Below are positions 36,334-44,991 of a stretch of 55,676 nucleotides of DNA, piece by piece. Source of the DNA: DASYQD01 sp036005845 (lineage in GTDB: Bacteria > Acidobacteriota > Thermoanaerobaculia > Multivoradales > JAIOJS01); NCBI GenBank assembly GCA_036005845.1, contig DASYQD010000105.1, positions 1 to 55,676 on the forward strand, read 5' to 3'. Under the pieces are notes generated by a model. That model was given only the letters and a program-made list of their open reading frames with translations. It did no database searches and had not been told where the DNA came from. The stretch's first letter is position 1. Every line of letters starts with the position of its first letter. The position numbers and the translations under genes were made by a program.

Positions 36334-37512
36334 TCAGCCGCGCAGCAGCCGTCGCGCGATCACCAGCCGCTGCATCTCGCTGGTGCCTTCGTAGATGGCG
36401 GTGACGCGGACGTCGCGGTAGAGGCGCGAGATCTCGTACTCGTCGGAGAAGCCGTTGCCGCCGTGGACCTGCAGGCTCTCCCAGCAGGCGCGGTTGGCGG
36501 CTTCGCTGGCGTAGAGCTTGGCCTGCGAGGCGTAGCGCGCCGCGTCCTTGCCGCCGGACTCGGCGATGGCCGCCGCGGCCCGGGTCAGCGCCCGCGCCGC
36601 TTCGAGCTCGGTCGCCATCTGGGCGATCTTCATCTGGATCGCCTGATGCTCGGCGATGGGCTTGCCGAACTGCCGGCGCTCGCGCGCGTAGCCCACCGCG
36701 AGCTCGAGCGCCCGCTGGTGAATGCCCACAGCCTGCGCGGCGATGCCGATCCGCGAGTGGTCGAGCGTCGCCATGGCGATCTTGAAGCCCTGGCCTTCCA
36801 TCCCCAGCAGGTTGCGGGCGGGGATGCGGCAGCCATTGAAGTAGATCGCCGCGGTCTGCGAGGCGCGCAGCCCCAGCTTGTGCTCGCTCGCGCCGACGCC
36901 GAAACCGGGCGCGTCGGCGGGCACGACGAACGCCGAGATCCCGCGCGGGCCCTCTTCGCCGGTGCGCGCGAACACCACGTACCACCGCGCGTGGCCGGCG
37001 TTGGTGATCCACGCCTTCTCGCCGTCGAGCACCCACTCGTCGCTTTCACGCCGCGCCCGCGTGCGCAGGCTCGCCACGTCGCTGCCCGAGCTCGGCTCGG
37101 TCAAGCCGAAGCCGCCAAGCGTCTCGCCGCCGGCGAGCTCGCGCAGCGCGGTGTCGCGGAGCTCGTCGCTGCCGAACTGCAGGATGGGCCAGCAGCAGAC
37201 CGAGTTGGTGACGCTGACGGTGACGGCCACGGCCGGGCAGGCGCGGGCGATCTCCTCGATCGCCACGGCGTAGCTGACGAGGTCGAAGCCGGCGCCGCCC
37301 CACTTCTCCGGCACGAAGCAGCCGAGGAGCCCCATCTCACCTAGCTGGCGGAAGATCTCCACCGGGAACTCGCGCTTCTCGTCGCGCTCGGCGACGCCGG
37401 GGCGGATGCGCTCCTCGCCGAAGCGGCGCAGCTCCTGGCGCAGCAGCTCCTGCTCCTGCGTGAGCGCGAAATCGACCGCACTCGCGGCCGGCGTCTCGAC
37501 CGCCGCCGTCAT
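36334..37512 (-). CDS. Acyl-CoA dehydrogenase (second of a coupled pair)
   Basis: A 392-residue FAD flavoenzyme of the short/medium-chain acyl-CoA dehydrogenase type. Landmarks are FALTQEQELLRQELRRFGEE at the N terminus, FGLTEPSSGSDVASLRTRA at the flavin site, GEKAWITNAGHA, and ARERRQFGKPIAEHQAIQ with the substrate-pocket arginine. The catalytic glutamate is in AIYEGTSEMQRLVIAR near the C terminus. It introduces the alpha,beta double bond in fatty or branched acyl-CoAs and passes electrons to ETF. The ATG (MTAAVETPAASA) overlaps the preceding dehydrogenase stop by 4 bases. Confidence 0.93.
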   Translation of the reverse strand: MTAAVETPAASAVDFALTQEQELLRQELRRFGEERIRPGVAERDEKREFPVEIFRQLGEMGLLGCFVPEKWGGAGFDLVSYAVAIEEIARACPAVAVTVSVTNSVCCWPILQFGSDELRDTALRELAGGETLGGFGLTEPSSGSDVASLRTRARRESDEWVLDGEKAWITNAGHARWYVVFARTGEEGPRGISAFVVPADAPGFGVGASEHKLGLRASQTAAIYFNGCRIPARNLLGMEGQGFKIAMATLDHSRIGIAAQAVGIHQRALELAVGYARERRQFGKPIAEHQAIQMKIAQMATELEAARALTRAAAAIAESGGKDAARYASQAKLYASEAANRACWESLQVHGGNGFSDEYEISRLYRDVRVTAIYEGTSEMQRLVIARRLLRG

Positions 37513-38651
37513 GCCTCGAGCACCGCCCGCGCGATCACCAGCTTCTGGATCTCGCTCGTGCCCTCGTAGATCTCGGTGATGCGGGCGTCGCGGAAGTAGC
37601 GCTCGACGTTGTACTCCTTGGTGTAGCCGTAGCCGCCGTGGATCTGCAGCGCCAGGTTGGTGACCCGCTGCGCCATCTGCGACGAGTAGAGCTTGGCCTG
37701 CGCCGCCTCCAGCGAGTAGCGGCGCCCTTGATCTTTGGCCCACGCCGCCTTCCAGGTGAGCAGGCGCGCGGCGTCGATCTCGGTGGACATGTCGGCGAGG
37801 TAGAACTGGATGGCCTGGAAGTCGGCGATCGGGCGGCCGAACTGCTGGCGCTCCTGCGCGTAGGCCATCGCCTCCTCGAAGGCGCCGCGGGCGATGCCGA
37901 CCGCCTGCGCCGAGATGCCGACGCGGCCGCCGTCGAGCGTCGCCATGGCGATCTTGAAGCCCTCGCCCTCCTCGCCGATGCGCTGCGACGCCGGCACGCG
38001 CATGTCCTGGAAAGCCAGCTCGGTGGTGCCCGAGGCGTTGACGCCGAGCTTGTACTCGTGGCCGCCGCGCGAGAAGCCCGGCGTGTCGACGGGCACGATG
38101 AAGGCGGTGATGCCGCGGTGCTTCTTCGCCGGATCGACGGTGGCGAAGACGAGCGCCAAGTCGGCGTGCGTGCCGTTGGTGATGAACACCTTGTTGCCGT
38201 TGAGCACGTAGCCGTCGCCGTCGCGGCGCGCCGTCGTGCGCAGGCTGCCGGCGTCGCTGCCGGCGCCGGGCTCGGTGAGCGCGAAGCAGCCGAGCTTCTC
38301 GCCCGCGGCCAGCGGCTTCAGGTAAGTGCGCTTCTGCTCCTCGTTGGCGAACTTGAGCAGCGGATCGCAAACCAGCGAGTTGTTGACCGAGAGGATGACG
38401 CCGCTGGAAGCGCAGGCGCGGCTGATCTCCTCGATCACCAGGCAGTACGAGAGGTTGTCCATGCCGGCGCCGCCGTACTCCTCGGGCACCGCGACGCCGC
38501 CCAAGCCGAGCTCGGCCGCCTGCTTGAAGAAGTCGAGCGGGAACTCGCCGCTCTCGTCGATCTCTCGCGCCCGCGGCGCCACCACCTCGTCGGCGAAGCG
38601 GCGCACGGTGTCGCGGAGCAGCTTCTGCTCCTCGAGCAGCTCGATCTTCAT
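37509..38651 (-). CDS. Acyl-CoA dehydrogenase (first of a coupled pair)
   Basis: A 380-residue flavoenzyme of the butyryl/short-chain type. MKIELLEEQKLLRDTVRRFA starts it, after an AAAGGA ribosome site. FALTEPGAGSDAGSLRTTA and GNKVFITNGTHADLALVFAT form the flavin and acyl sites. YAQERQQFGRPIADFQAIQ and ITEIYEGTSEIQKLVIAR with the catalytic Glu complete it. Two paralogues translated from one coupled message could form a heteromer or handle different chain lengths. Together with the nearby mutase operon this suggests growth on fatty or branched-chain acids. A longer frame upstream lacks support. Confidence 0.94.
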   Translation of the reverse strand: MKIELLEEQKLLRDTVRRFADEVVAPRAREIDESGEFPLDFFKQAAELGLGGVAVPEEYGGAGMDNLSYCLVIEEISRACASSGVILSVNNSLVCDPLLKFANEEQKRTYLKPLAAGEKLGCFALTEPGAGSDAGSLRTTARRDGDGYVLNGNKVFITNGTHADLALVFATVDPAKKHRGITAFIVPVDTPGFSRGGHEYKLGVNASGTTELAFQDMRVPASQRIGEEGEGFKIAMATLDGGRVGISAQAVGIARGAFEEAMAYAQERQQFGRPIADFQAIQFYLADMSTEIDAARLLTWKAAWAKDQGRRYSLEAAQAKLYSSQMAQRVTNLALQIHGGYGYTKEYNVERYFRDARITEIYEGTSEIQKLVIARAVLEA

Positions 38652-38757
38652 TTCGGGTCGTCCTTTCTCGGGTGGGCGGGGGGGACGGAGGCCGCGGGCC
38701 AATGTAGCAACCGGCCGTCGAAAGGGTCAAGGCAACGACAGGACCGTCACCGTCGGA

Positions 38758-39654
38758 TCAGTGCTCGGCGGCGGAGCGGCGCAACCCAGCCAGCGCGGTG
38801 CCCGCGACGACCAGCAGACCGCCGAGCAGGAGCTGCGGGGTCACCGCCTCGCCGAAGACGATGGCGCCGACGATGACCGCCACCACCGGGATCGCGTAGG
38901 CGGTGAGCGACAGCCCGGTCGCCGTCATGTGCCGCAGCAGCCAGAAGTAGAGGCTGAAGGTGACGCAGGTACCGAGGAGGGCGAGGTAGAGCAGCGAGCC
39001 GACCGAGGTGGCGTCGAAGCGCACGCTGCGGTAGCGCTCGAGCGCGAACGCCAGCACGCCCATCGTTGCCGAGGCGACGACCATCGACCCGGCGTTGAGC
39101 GTCACCGGGTGGACCGCGCTCCCCCACCGCTTGACGACGATCTGCGCGATCGCCGACGACAGCGGCGCGAGCAGGAGCACTCCGGAAGCGACCGCGACCC
39201 GCGGGCCGCCCAGTACGTGCAGGTCCTGCGAGAAGAGCAGCGCCACGCCGCCGAGCGCGATCAGCAAACCGAGCACACCGACGGGCCGCATGCGCTCGCC
39301 CGGCAGCAGGAGGTGTGCGAGCACCGCGACCCAGAGCGGGAAGGTGGCGAAGAGCACGGCGGTGAGCCCGGTCGGCACCCACTGCTCGCCCCAGTAGACG
39401 AGACCGTAGGAGATGCCGAAGGTGAACAGGCCCTGCGCCGCCCACAGCCACCAGGGCGCACGCAGCCGCGGCCCGCGCAGGCCGGCGGCGAACGCCGCCA
39501 CCCACAGCACCAGGCCTGCGATGCCGAAGCGCAGAGCGACACCGGTGAACGGCGGAATGCCGCCCAGGCCGATACGGATCACCGCCCAGGTCGTCCCCCA
39601 AATCGCGACGAGGGTCGCCAGCGACGCGGCGCGGATTGGTGGCGAGGGCTTCAT
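38758..39654 (-). CDS. EamA/DMT-family transporter
   Basis: A 298-residue membrane protein with ten predicted helices in two EamA repeats (about 10-140 and 150-290). Typical phrases are AIWGTTWAVIRIGLGGIPP with the conserved W-G pair, ISYGLVYWGEQWVPTGLTAV, and in the second half LAPLSSAIAQIVVKRW and AIPVVAVIVGAIVFGEAVTP. Relatives export amino acids, nucleosides or other metabolites. It stands alone between the dehydrogenase pair and asnS. The C terminus (GLRRSAAEH) is cytosolic. Confidence 0.92.
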   Translation of the reverse strand: MKPSPPIRAASLATLVAIWGTTWAVIRIGLGGIPPFTGVALRFGIAGLVLWVAAFAAGLRGPRLRAPWWLWAAQGLFTFGISYGLVYWGEQWVPTGLTAVLFATFPLWVAVLAHLLLPGERMRPVGVLGLLIALGGVALLFSQDLHVLGGPRVAVASGVLLLAPLSSAIAQIVVKRWGSAVHPVTLNAGSMVVASATMGVLAFALERYRSVRFDATSVGSLLYLALLGTCVTFSLYFWLLRHMTATGLSLTAYAIPVVAVIVGAIVFGEAVTPQLLLGGLLVVAGTALAGLRRSAAEH

Positions 39655-39690
39655 GAGCGCAGCTTAGGGACGCCGTGGTCTCGCTGGATC

Positions 39691-39760
39691 GAGATCGCTG
39701 CGCTGCGCTCGCGATGACATGCCGGCGTCATCGCGAGGAGCGCAGCGACGACGCGATCTC
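39691..39760. repeat. Hairpin built from two inverted GTCATCGCGAGGAGCGCAGC-type repeat units
   Basis: The plus strand reads gagatcg...cgctcgcgatgac, then catgccggc, then gtcatcgcgaggagcgcagcg...cgatctc. The two halves are near-perfect reverse complements with a few indels. The unit closely resembles a dispersed intergenic repeat (GTCATTGCGAGGAGCGAAGCGAC...AATCTC) known from many unrelated bacterial genomes. It lies between the ends of the DMT and asnS regions and could act as a REP-like element or mRNA end structure. Confidence 0.7.
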
Positions 39761-39799
39761 GATGCCGCGCCGGCCGCGGGCATCGACCGACGCCGCATC

Positions 39800-41185
39800 C
39801 TACGGATAGATGCGGTACAGCATGCGCGGGTACGGGATCGTCTCGCGCAGGTGCGGCAGCCCGGTCATCCAGGCGACGAAGCGCTCGACGCCCATCCCGA
39901 AGCCGCTGTGCGGGAAGGTGCCGTACTTGCGCACGTCGAGGTACCACTGGAAGGCCTCGATGGGCAGGTTGTGCTCGCGGATGCGCTGCAGCAGCAGGTC
40001 GTGGTCGTGGATGCGCTGGCTGCCGCCGATGATCTCGCCGTAGCCGTCCGGGGCGATGACGTCGAGCGCCAGCGCCACCTTCGGGTTCTGCGGATCGGGC
40101 TGCATGTAGAAGGCCTTCATCGCCGCCGGGTAACGGGTGATCATGACCGGGCGGTCGAAACGCGCCGAAACCAGCGTCTCCTCGTCGCCGCCGATGTCCT
40201 CGCCCCACTCGAAGCTGCCCTTCTCCTGGCGCAGGATCTCGACCGCTTCGTCGTAGCTGATCCGCGGGAAGGGCGACTGCACGTTGGCGAGCTTGCTGGT
40301 ATCGCGCTCGAGCACCTTGAGGTCTTCGGCCGAGCGGTCGAGGATGCGCGCCACCAGGTAGACGAGGAACTCCTCGGCCAGCGCGCAGAGGCCGTCGAAC
40401 TCGAGGAACGCCACCTCGGGCTCGACCATCCAGAACTCCATCAGGTGGCGGCGGGTCTTGCTCTTCTCGGCGCGGAAAGTGGGGCCGAAGCAGTAGACCT
40501 TGCCGAGCGCCGCCGCTGCGGGCTCGAGGTAGAGCTGACCCGATTGCGAGAGGTATGCCTTGTCGCCGAAGTAGTCGGTCTCGAAGAGCGTCGCCGTGCC
40601 CTCGCAGGCCGCGGGCGTCAGGATCGGCGAGTCGATCAAGGTGAAGGCGCGCTCGTAGAAGAAGTCGCGGATCGCCTGCTCGACCTCGCTTCTCACGCGC
40701 AGCGCCGCGCGCTGGCGGTTGGAGCGCAGCCAGAGATGGCGGTGCTCCATGAGGAACGCCGTGCCGTGCTCCTTGGGCGTGATCGGGAAGTCCTGCGTCA
40801 GGTGCAGCACCGCGAGGTCGCTGACGTGCAGCTCGACGCCGCCCGGCGCGCGGTCGTCGCGACGGGCGCGGCCGACAACGTGGACGGTGCTCTCCTGCGT
40901 CGCGGCGACGGCGGCCTCCCAGGCTTTCTCCGACACGTCGCGCCGGCTCACCACGCACTGCACGATGCCGCTGCCGTCGCGCACCTGCAGGAAGGCGATC
41001 TTCCCCGACGAGCGCGCCGAGGCCACCCAGCCGCGCACGCTCACCAGCTCGCCGTCATGCTCGCGGAGCTGCCGCACCGCCACGTCCTTGGGCGTCGCCG
41101 TCGTGGTTTCGTTCGTCGTCGCTTCGCTCGCCGTCTCGCTCACCGTCGCACCCCTCGCTGACTCGCTGGCCTGGTGACCTTCCAT
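39800..41185 (-). CDS. asnS: Asparaginyl-tRNA synthetase
   Basis: A class IIb synthetase, 461 residues from this ATG. The N-terminal anticodon-binding OB fold (about 45-145) contains SVRGWVASARSSGKIAFLQV and RDGSGIVQCVV. The catalytic domain has motif 2 in GPTFRAEKSKTRRHLMEFWM and motif 3 in GFGMGVERFVAWMTG. The segment FPHSGFGMG is typical of AsnRS rather than AspRS. The first 30 residues (ASESARGATVSETASEAT) are a low-complexity Thr/Glu/Ala tail outside the family core. A GTG 14 codons later (VSETASEATTN) has a better ribosome site, GAGGGG, so the true start is uncertain. It charges tRNA-Asn directly. Confidence 0.93.
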   Translation of the reverse strand: MEGHQASESARGATVSETASEATTNETTTATPKDVAVRQLREHDGELVSVRGWVASARSSGKIAFLQVRDGSGIVQCVVSRRDVSEKAWEAAVAATQESTVHVVGRARRDDRAPGGVELHVSDLAVLHLTQDFPITPKEHGTAFLMEHRHLWLRSNRQRAALRVRSEVEQAIRDFFYERAFTLIDSPILTPAACEGTATLFETDYFGDKAYLSQSGQLYLEPAAAALGKVYCFGPTFRAEKSKTRRHLMEFWMVEPEVAFLEFDGLCALAEEFLVYLVARILDRSAEDLKVLERDTSKLANVQSPFPRISYDEAVEILRQEKGSFEWGEDIGGDEETLVSARFDRPVMITRYPAAMKAFYMQPDPQNPKVALALDVIAPDGYGEIIGGSQRIHDHDLLLQRIREHNLPIEAFQWYLDVRKYGTFPHSGFGMGVERFVAWMTGLPHLRETIPYPRMLYRIYP

Positions 41186-41322
41186 CGCGGCGCCCGGTCC
41201 GGCCGCAGGATCGCAGAGTGTACCTGCAGCGCCGAATCCAGCCGAGCGACTGAAACACGGGCGCGGCGCCTTGCGTAGGCACGAGAAGAGATCGCCCCCC
41301 CGCGCTTCCCCGGAGGTGAACC

Positions 41323-42249
41323 GTGACCGACCGCCAGCTCGGCTACTCCCCTCAGACCTCACCGCCTCCGCGCGCGCGGCGAAGGAGCTGCGCGCTGATC
41401 GGCTGCCTCGTCGTCGTCGCGCTGGTGACCATCCCCGGCACCGTCGTCTGGGGCGTCATCGCCGCCGGCGACGACGGCCGGCCCGACGAGCCGCGGCACG
41501 AGGTGAAGGACCACGTGCTGCCGCCGGGTCCGGGCGTCGTCGAGCTGCACGTCCGCATGGCGGAGATCGATATCAGCCCCGGACCGCCCGGCTCGCCTCT
41601 GCGGCTGGAGTCGGATTGGAACCCCGGCGTCTTCAGCCTCACCGAGGGGCTGCAGCAGGAAGGCGCCGGCTGGCGCTACCGCCTCGACTTCGGCGGCAGG
41701 GGCCTGGCCTTCCTCCGCCACCACGGTCACCACGAGCCCAATCGCCTGCGCCTGCAGATCCCCGTCGACCACCCGCTGTCGATCGAGGGCAAGCTGTCGA
41801 TGGGCCAAAGCGACGTCGACCTCGGCGGCCTGGCGCTCGACTGCGTGAAGCTCGAGCTGAGCACCGGCGAGCACCGCCTGTCGTTCCACCAGCCGACGCC
41901 GCAGCCGCTGTCGCTGCTCGAGCTCGACAGCTCGATGGGCGAGCTGACGGTGATCGGCGCCGGCAACGCCAGCCCGCGGCGCATCGAGGTGCGTCACGGC
42001 ATGGGCGAGCTGGTGCTCGACCTCACCGGCCAGTGGCGAGCCGACGGCGACGTCGATCTGCGCTTCAGCATGGGCGACTCGCGCGTCGACCTGCCGCGCG
42101 CCGACGAGGCGGCGGCGATCGTCGAGAAGGCGCACGTCTCGCTCGGCGACCGCAGCGTCTTCGACACGCCGATCGGCCAGCTGCCCGCGGGGCTGCCGAA
42201 GGTGCGCGTGCGCGCCAGCGGCGGCATGGGGGAGCTGCGCATCCGCTGA
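41323..42249 (+). CDS. Membrane-anchored toast-rack/DUF4097-like protein
   Basis: A 308-residue protein from a GTG with GGAGGTG upstream. A basic N terminus and one membrane helix (SCALIGCLVVVALVTIPGTV, about 22-47) place the rest outside the membrane. From about residue 155 the chain is a series of beta-rungs marked by repeated phrases: SMGQSDVDLGGL, SSMGELTVIG, HGMGELVLDL, SMGDSRVDL, GGMGELRIR. This regular Met-Gly-(Glu/Asp) turn pattern is characteristic of toast-rack or LiaF/DUF4097-like beta-solenoids in cell-envelope stress proteins. Histidines cluster at about 131-135 (RHHGHHE), possibly a metal site. Function unknown. Confidence 0.72.
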   Translation: MTDRQLGYSPQTSPPPRARRRSCALIGCLVVVALVTIPGTVVWGVIAAGDDGRPDEPRHEVKDHVLPPGPGVVELHVRMAEIDISPGPPGSPLRLESDWNPGVFSLTEGLQQEGAGWRYRLDFGGRGLAFLRHHGHHEPNRLRLQIPVDHPLSIEGKLSMGQSDVDLGGLALDCVKLELSTGEHRLSFHQPTPQPLSLLELDSSMGELTVIGAGNASPRRIEVRHGMGELVLDLTGQWRADGDVDLRFSMGDSRVDLPRADEAAAIVEKAHVSLGDRSVFDTPIGQLPAGLPKVRVRASGGMGELRIR

Positions 42250-42321
42250 CGGACGGCAGCCTCGGCCCCATCCTGCTCTTGCGAGTCCGAGCGGCGCGCT
42301 ACGCGCGCTTGCCTTGACGTA

Positions 42322-43032
42322 TCAGGCGTCGAAGCTCGCCAGCGCCGCGGTTGCGGCAGCTTGCTCTGCGCGCTTCTTGCTCGAGCCTTCGCCGGTGGCG
42401 AGCAGGCGGCCTTCGCTCCAGCACTCGACGACGAAGCTCTTTTGGTGGTCGGGGCCGCTGGTGGCGACGAGGCGGTAGTCGGGAGGCCCGCTGCCCACGG
42501 CTTGCAAACGTTCCTGCAGCGCGGTCTTGGCGTCGCGCTGCGCGGCACCGCCGCGCCAGGCGTCGAGGCCGGCGCCGAGGAGAGGCGTCACGAAGGTGCG
42601 CGTCGCGGCGAGGCCGCCGTCGAGGTAGAGGGCGCCGATCAGCGCCTCGAGCGCGTCGGCGAGCAGTGACGGCTTGGCGCGGCCGCCGGAGCGCTCCTCC
42701 CCCACCCCGAGACGCAGCAGTGGGCCGAGCTCGAGCTGCTCCGCGAATGCGGCGAGGGCGGGCTCGCTCACCAGGTAGCTCTTGACCTTCGACAGCTCGC
42801 CTTCGTCATCAGCCGCGAGCTGCTGGTAGAGCCACTCCGCAGCGAGGGCGCCGAGCACGGCGTCGCCAAGGAACTCGAGGCGCTCGTACGAAGCGGCGCC
42901 GGGACTTTCCTGCGTCGCCGAGCGATGCGTCAGCGCGCGGCGCAGCAGCTCGCGGTCGGCGAAGGTGTGGCCGAGGCGCGCCTCGATCGCCGCGGTGCGC
43001 TCGGCGTTCGACCTCGCGTCGGCACCGCTCAT
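42322..43032 (-). CDS. rnc: Ribonuclease III
   Basis: A 236-residue double-strand-specific endoribonuclease. The signature YERLEFLGDAVLGALAAEWL (49-68) carries the catalytic acidic residues. ALTHRSATQES precedes it, and LLADALEALIGALYLDGGL provides the second acidic cluster. The double-stranded RNA-binding domain at about 165-232 ends GSSKKRAEQAAATAALA. It matures rRNA and regulates structured mRNAs. Its ATG overlaps the mutL stop by 4 bases, an unusual partnership; rnc is more often found with era or acpP. Confidence 0.96.
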   Translation of the reverse strand: MSGADARSNAERTAAIEARLGHTFADRELLRRALTHRSATQESPGAASYERLEFLGDAVLGALAAEWLYQQLAADDEGELSKVKSYLVSEPALAAFAEQLELGPLLRLGVGEERSGGRAKPSLLADALEALIGALYLDGGLAATRTFVTPLLGAGLDAWRGGAAQRDAKTALQERLQAVGSGPPDYRLVATSGPDHQKSFVVECWSEGRLLATGEGSSKKRAEQAAATAALASFDA

Positions 43033-44870
43033 CGGCGCCAGAACCGCCGCTCGAGCTCGGCGTCGCGCATCTCGAGCAGCGTCGGACGGCCATGGGGGCA
43101 GGTGTAGGGATCTTCGCAGGCGAGGAGCTGCGAGACGAGCTGCTCCATCTCGGGGCCCGACAGCGGACGGTGGATCTTGATGGCGCCGCGGCAGGCGCGG
43201 CTCGCGGCGACGCTGCCGAGGATGCGATCGCGCAGCCGCGCCGCGTCGCCGGGCCCGCCTTCTTCGCCGGCGAGGGTGACGAGCAGCGCCTCGGCTTCGT
43301 CGGCCGAGAGCACGGCCGGAGCGGCGGTGAGCGCGACGTCGCCGCCGGAGAGCGGCTCGACGAGGAAGCCGAGCGGCGCAAGGTCGTCGACGAGCTCGCC
43401 GAGACGAAGCGCCTCCGCAGGACCGAGCGCCAGGAGGCGCGGCTCCAGCAGGCGCTGCACCGCCGGTGTCGTCGAGCTCATCGCGCGCGCCAATCGCTCA
43501 TAGAGAATCCGCTCGTGCGCGGCGTGCTGGTCGAGGAGCAGCAGCGCGTCGGGTGTCTCGAGCAGAAGAAGCGCGCCCTTGTACTGGCCAAGGAGGCGCA
43601 ACGAGGCGCGGCCGCCGCCGGGACCGGAGAGCGGCACCGGTGCGGGCGCCGGATAGCGGACCTCGGCGATCTTCGATGTGGCGGTGGCGGCGCTCGTACC
43701 GGTCGTCGGCCAGGGCACGAACGGCTCGGCCACCGTGCCGGGCCAATGCGTCGGCACCGCGGCCTCGCGCTCGAAGACGTCCTCGAGGTGCGCGTCGCTG
43801 CCCAAGCCCTCCCACGCCGGCGGCGCCGCGAGCGAGCGGACGGCGCGCAGCGGCGCCTCGGCCTCGCCGCGGATGCCGCGCAGCGCATCGCGCAACGCGG
43901 AGCGCACGCGCTCGGGCAGCCCGGGATCGCGGAAGCGGACTTCGGCCTTCTGCGGATGGACGTTGACGTCGACCTCTTCCGGCGGCACGGTGAGGAAGAG
44001 GAACAGCGACGGCGCCTCCTCGCTCTTCCACTCTTCGCGCACGGCGCCGTAGTAGGCGGCGAGCAGCGCGCGATCGCGCAGGAGGCGGCCGTTGACGAAG
44101 ACGAAGAGGCGGCGGGCGCGCGCGGTTGCCGGGCGGCCGACGAAACCGGCGATCGACTCGCCGCCGCGGCGCGTGGTCGCGATCTCGACGAGGTCGTCGG
44201 CGACGGCGGTGCCGAAGAGCTGGCGGATGCGCTCGCGCGCGCCCGCCTCGCCCGGACCGGCCGCCGGCGCGGCGAGCAAGGTGCGGCCTTCGTGGCGCGC
44301 CTCGAAGCGCACCTCGGGCCGCGTCAGGCAGTAGCCCTGCACGATTTCGACGGCGCGGCGCAGCTCGGTGGAGGCGGTCTTGAGGAACTTGCGGCGGGCG
44401 GGGACGTTGAAGAAGAGCGAGGCCACTTCGATGGTGGTGCCGCGGGCGCGCGCCGCGGGCTCGGCGGCGACGACGCGGCCTCCCTCGATCCGGACGCGCC
44501 AACCGGGATCGCTGCTCGCACCTTCGCTCGTCACCAGCTCGACGCGAGAGACGGCGGCGATCGAGGAGAGCGCCTCGCCGCGGAAGCCGAGCGTGGCGAC
44601 GCGGAGGAGGTCTTCGAATTGGGCGATCTTGCTGGTGGCGTGGCGGTCGAAGGCGAGGAGGGCGTCGTCGCGGCCCATGCCGCTGCCGTCGTCGGCGACG
44701 ACGATCCGGCGGCGGCCGCCCGCTTCGAGGTCGACGGTGACGGAGGCGGCGCCAGCGTCGAGGGCATTTTCGACCAGCTCTTTGACGACGGAGGCGGGGC
44801 GCTCGACGACTTCGCCGGCGGCGATTTGACTCACCAGTTGATCGGGGAGGAGATGAATGCGGGAGGGCAC
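43029..44870 (-). CDS. mutL: DNA mismatch repair protein MutL (endonuclease type)
   Basis: A 613-residue MutL. The GHKL ATPase domain (1-310) contains IAAGEVVERPASVVKELVENA, LDAGA, DDGSGMG and TLGFRGEALSS. NVHPQKAEVRF marks the transducer domain. The C-terminal domain carries the metal-binding nuclease motif DQHAAHERILYE (447-458, DQHA-x2-E-x4-E), so it should nick DNA, as MutL does in bacteria lacking MutH. ACRGAIK and CPHGRPT are the other conserved C-terminal blocks. I start at the GTG giving VPSRIHLLPDQLV, the usual N terminus; the longer frame adds Arg-rich residues without support. Confidence 0.95.
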   Translation of the reverse strand: MPSRIHLLPDQLVSQIAAGEVVERPASVVKELVENALDAGAASVTVDLEAGGRRRIVVADDGSGMGRDDALLAFDRHATSKIAQFEDLLRVATLGFRGEALSSIAAVSRVELVTSEGASSDPGWRVRIEGGRVVAAEPAARARGTTIEVASLFFNVPARRKFLKTASTELRRAVEIVQGYCLTRPEVRFEARHEGRTLLAAPAAGPGEAGARERIRQLFGTAVADDLVEIATTRRGGESIAGFVGRPATARARRLFVFVNGRLLRDRALLAAYYGAVREEWKSEEAPSLFLFLTVPPEEVDVNVHPQKAEVRFRDPGLPERVRSALRDALRGIRGEAEAPLRAVRSLAAPPAWEGLGSDAHLEDVFEREAAVPTHWPGTVAEPFVPWPTTGTSAATATSKIAEVRYPAPAPVPLSGPGGGRASLRLLGQYKGALLLLETPDALLLLDQHAAHERILYERLARAMSSTTPAVQRLLEPRLLALGPAEALRLGELVDDLAPLGFLVEPLSGGDVALTAAPAVLSADEAEALLVTLAGEEGGPGDAARLRDRILGSVAASRACRGAIKIHRPLSGPEMEQLVSQLLACEDPYTCPHGRPTLLEMRDAELERRFWRR

Positions 44871-44991
44871 GGAGGGACGGTAACACGCGGTTTGCAGGCG
44901 TCGGCGGCCGCTCCCGCCGTCGGGTCGAGCTGCCATAGCTTTGCCTTCGAACTGAGCGGAGAGAGAAGGAGGTGCGTGCGATCATCCGCCC

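Noticed and set aside
42280..42320. Hairpin CGCGC-TA-CGCGC between the toast-rack and rnc genes
   Set aside because: Short, tiny loop, no T-run; expected often by chance in this GC-rich sequence.
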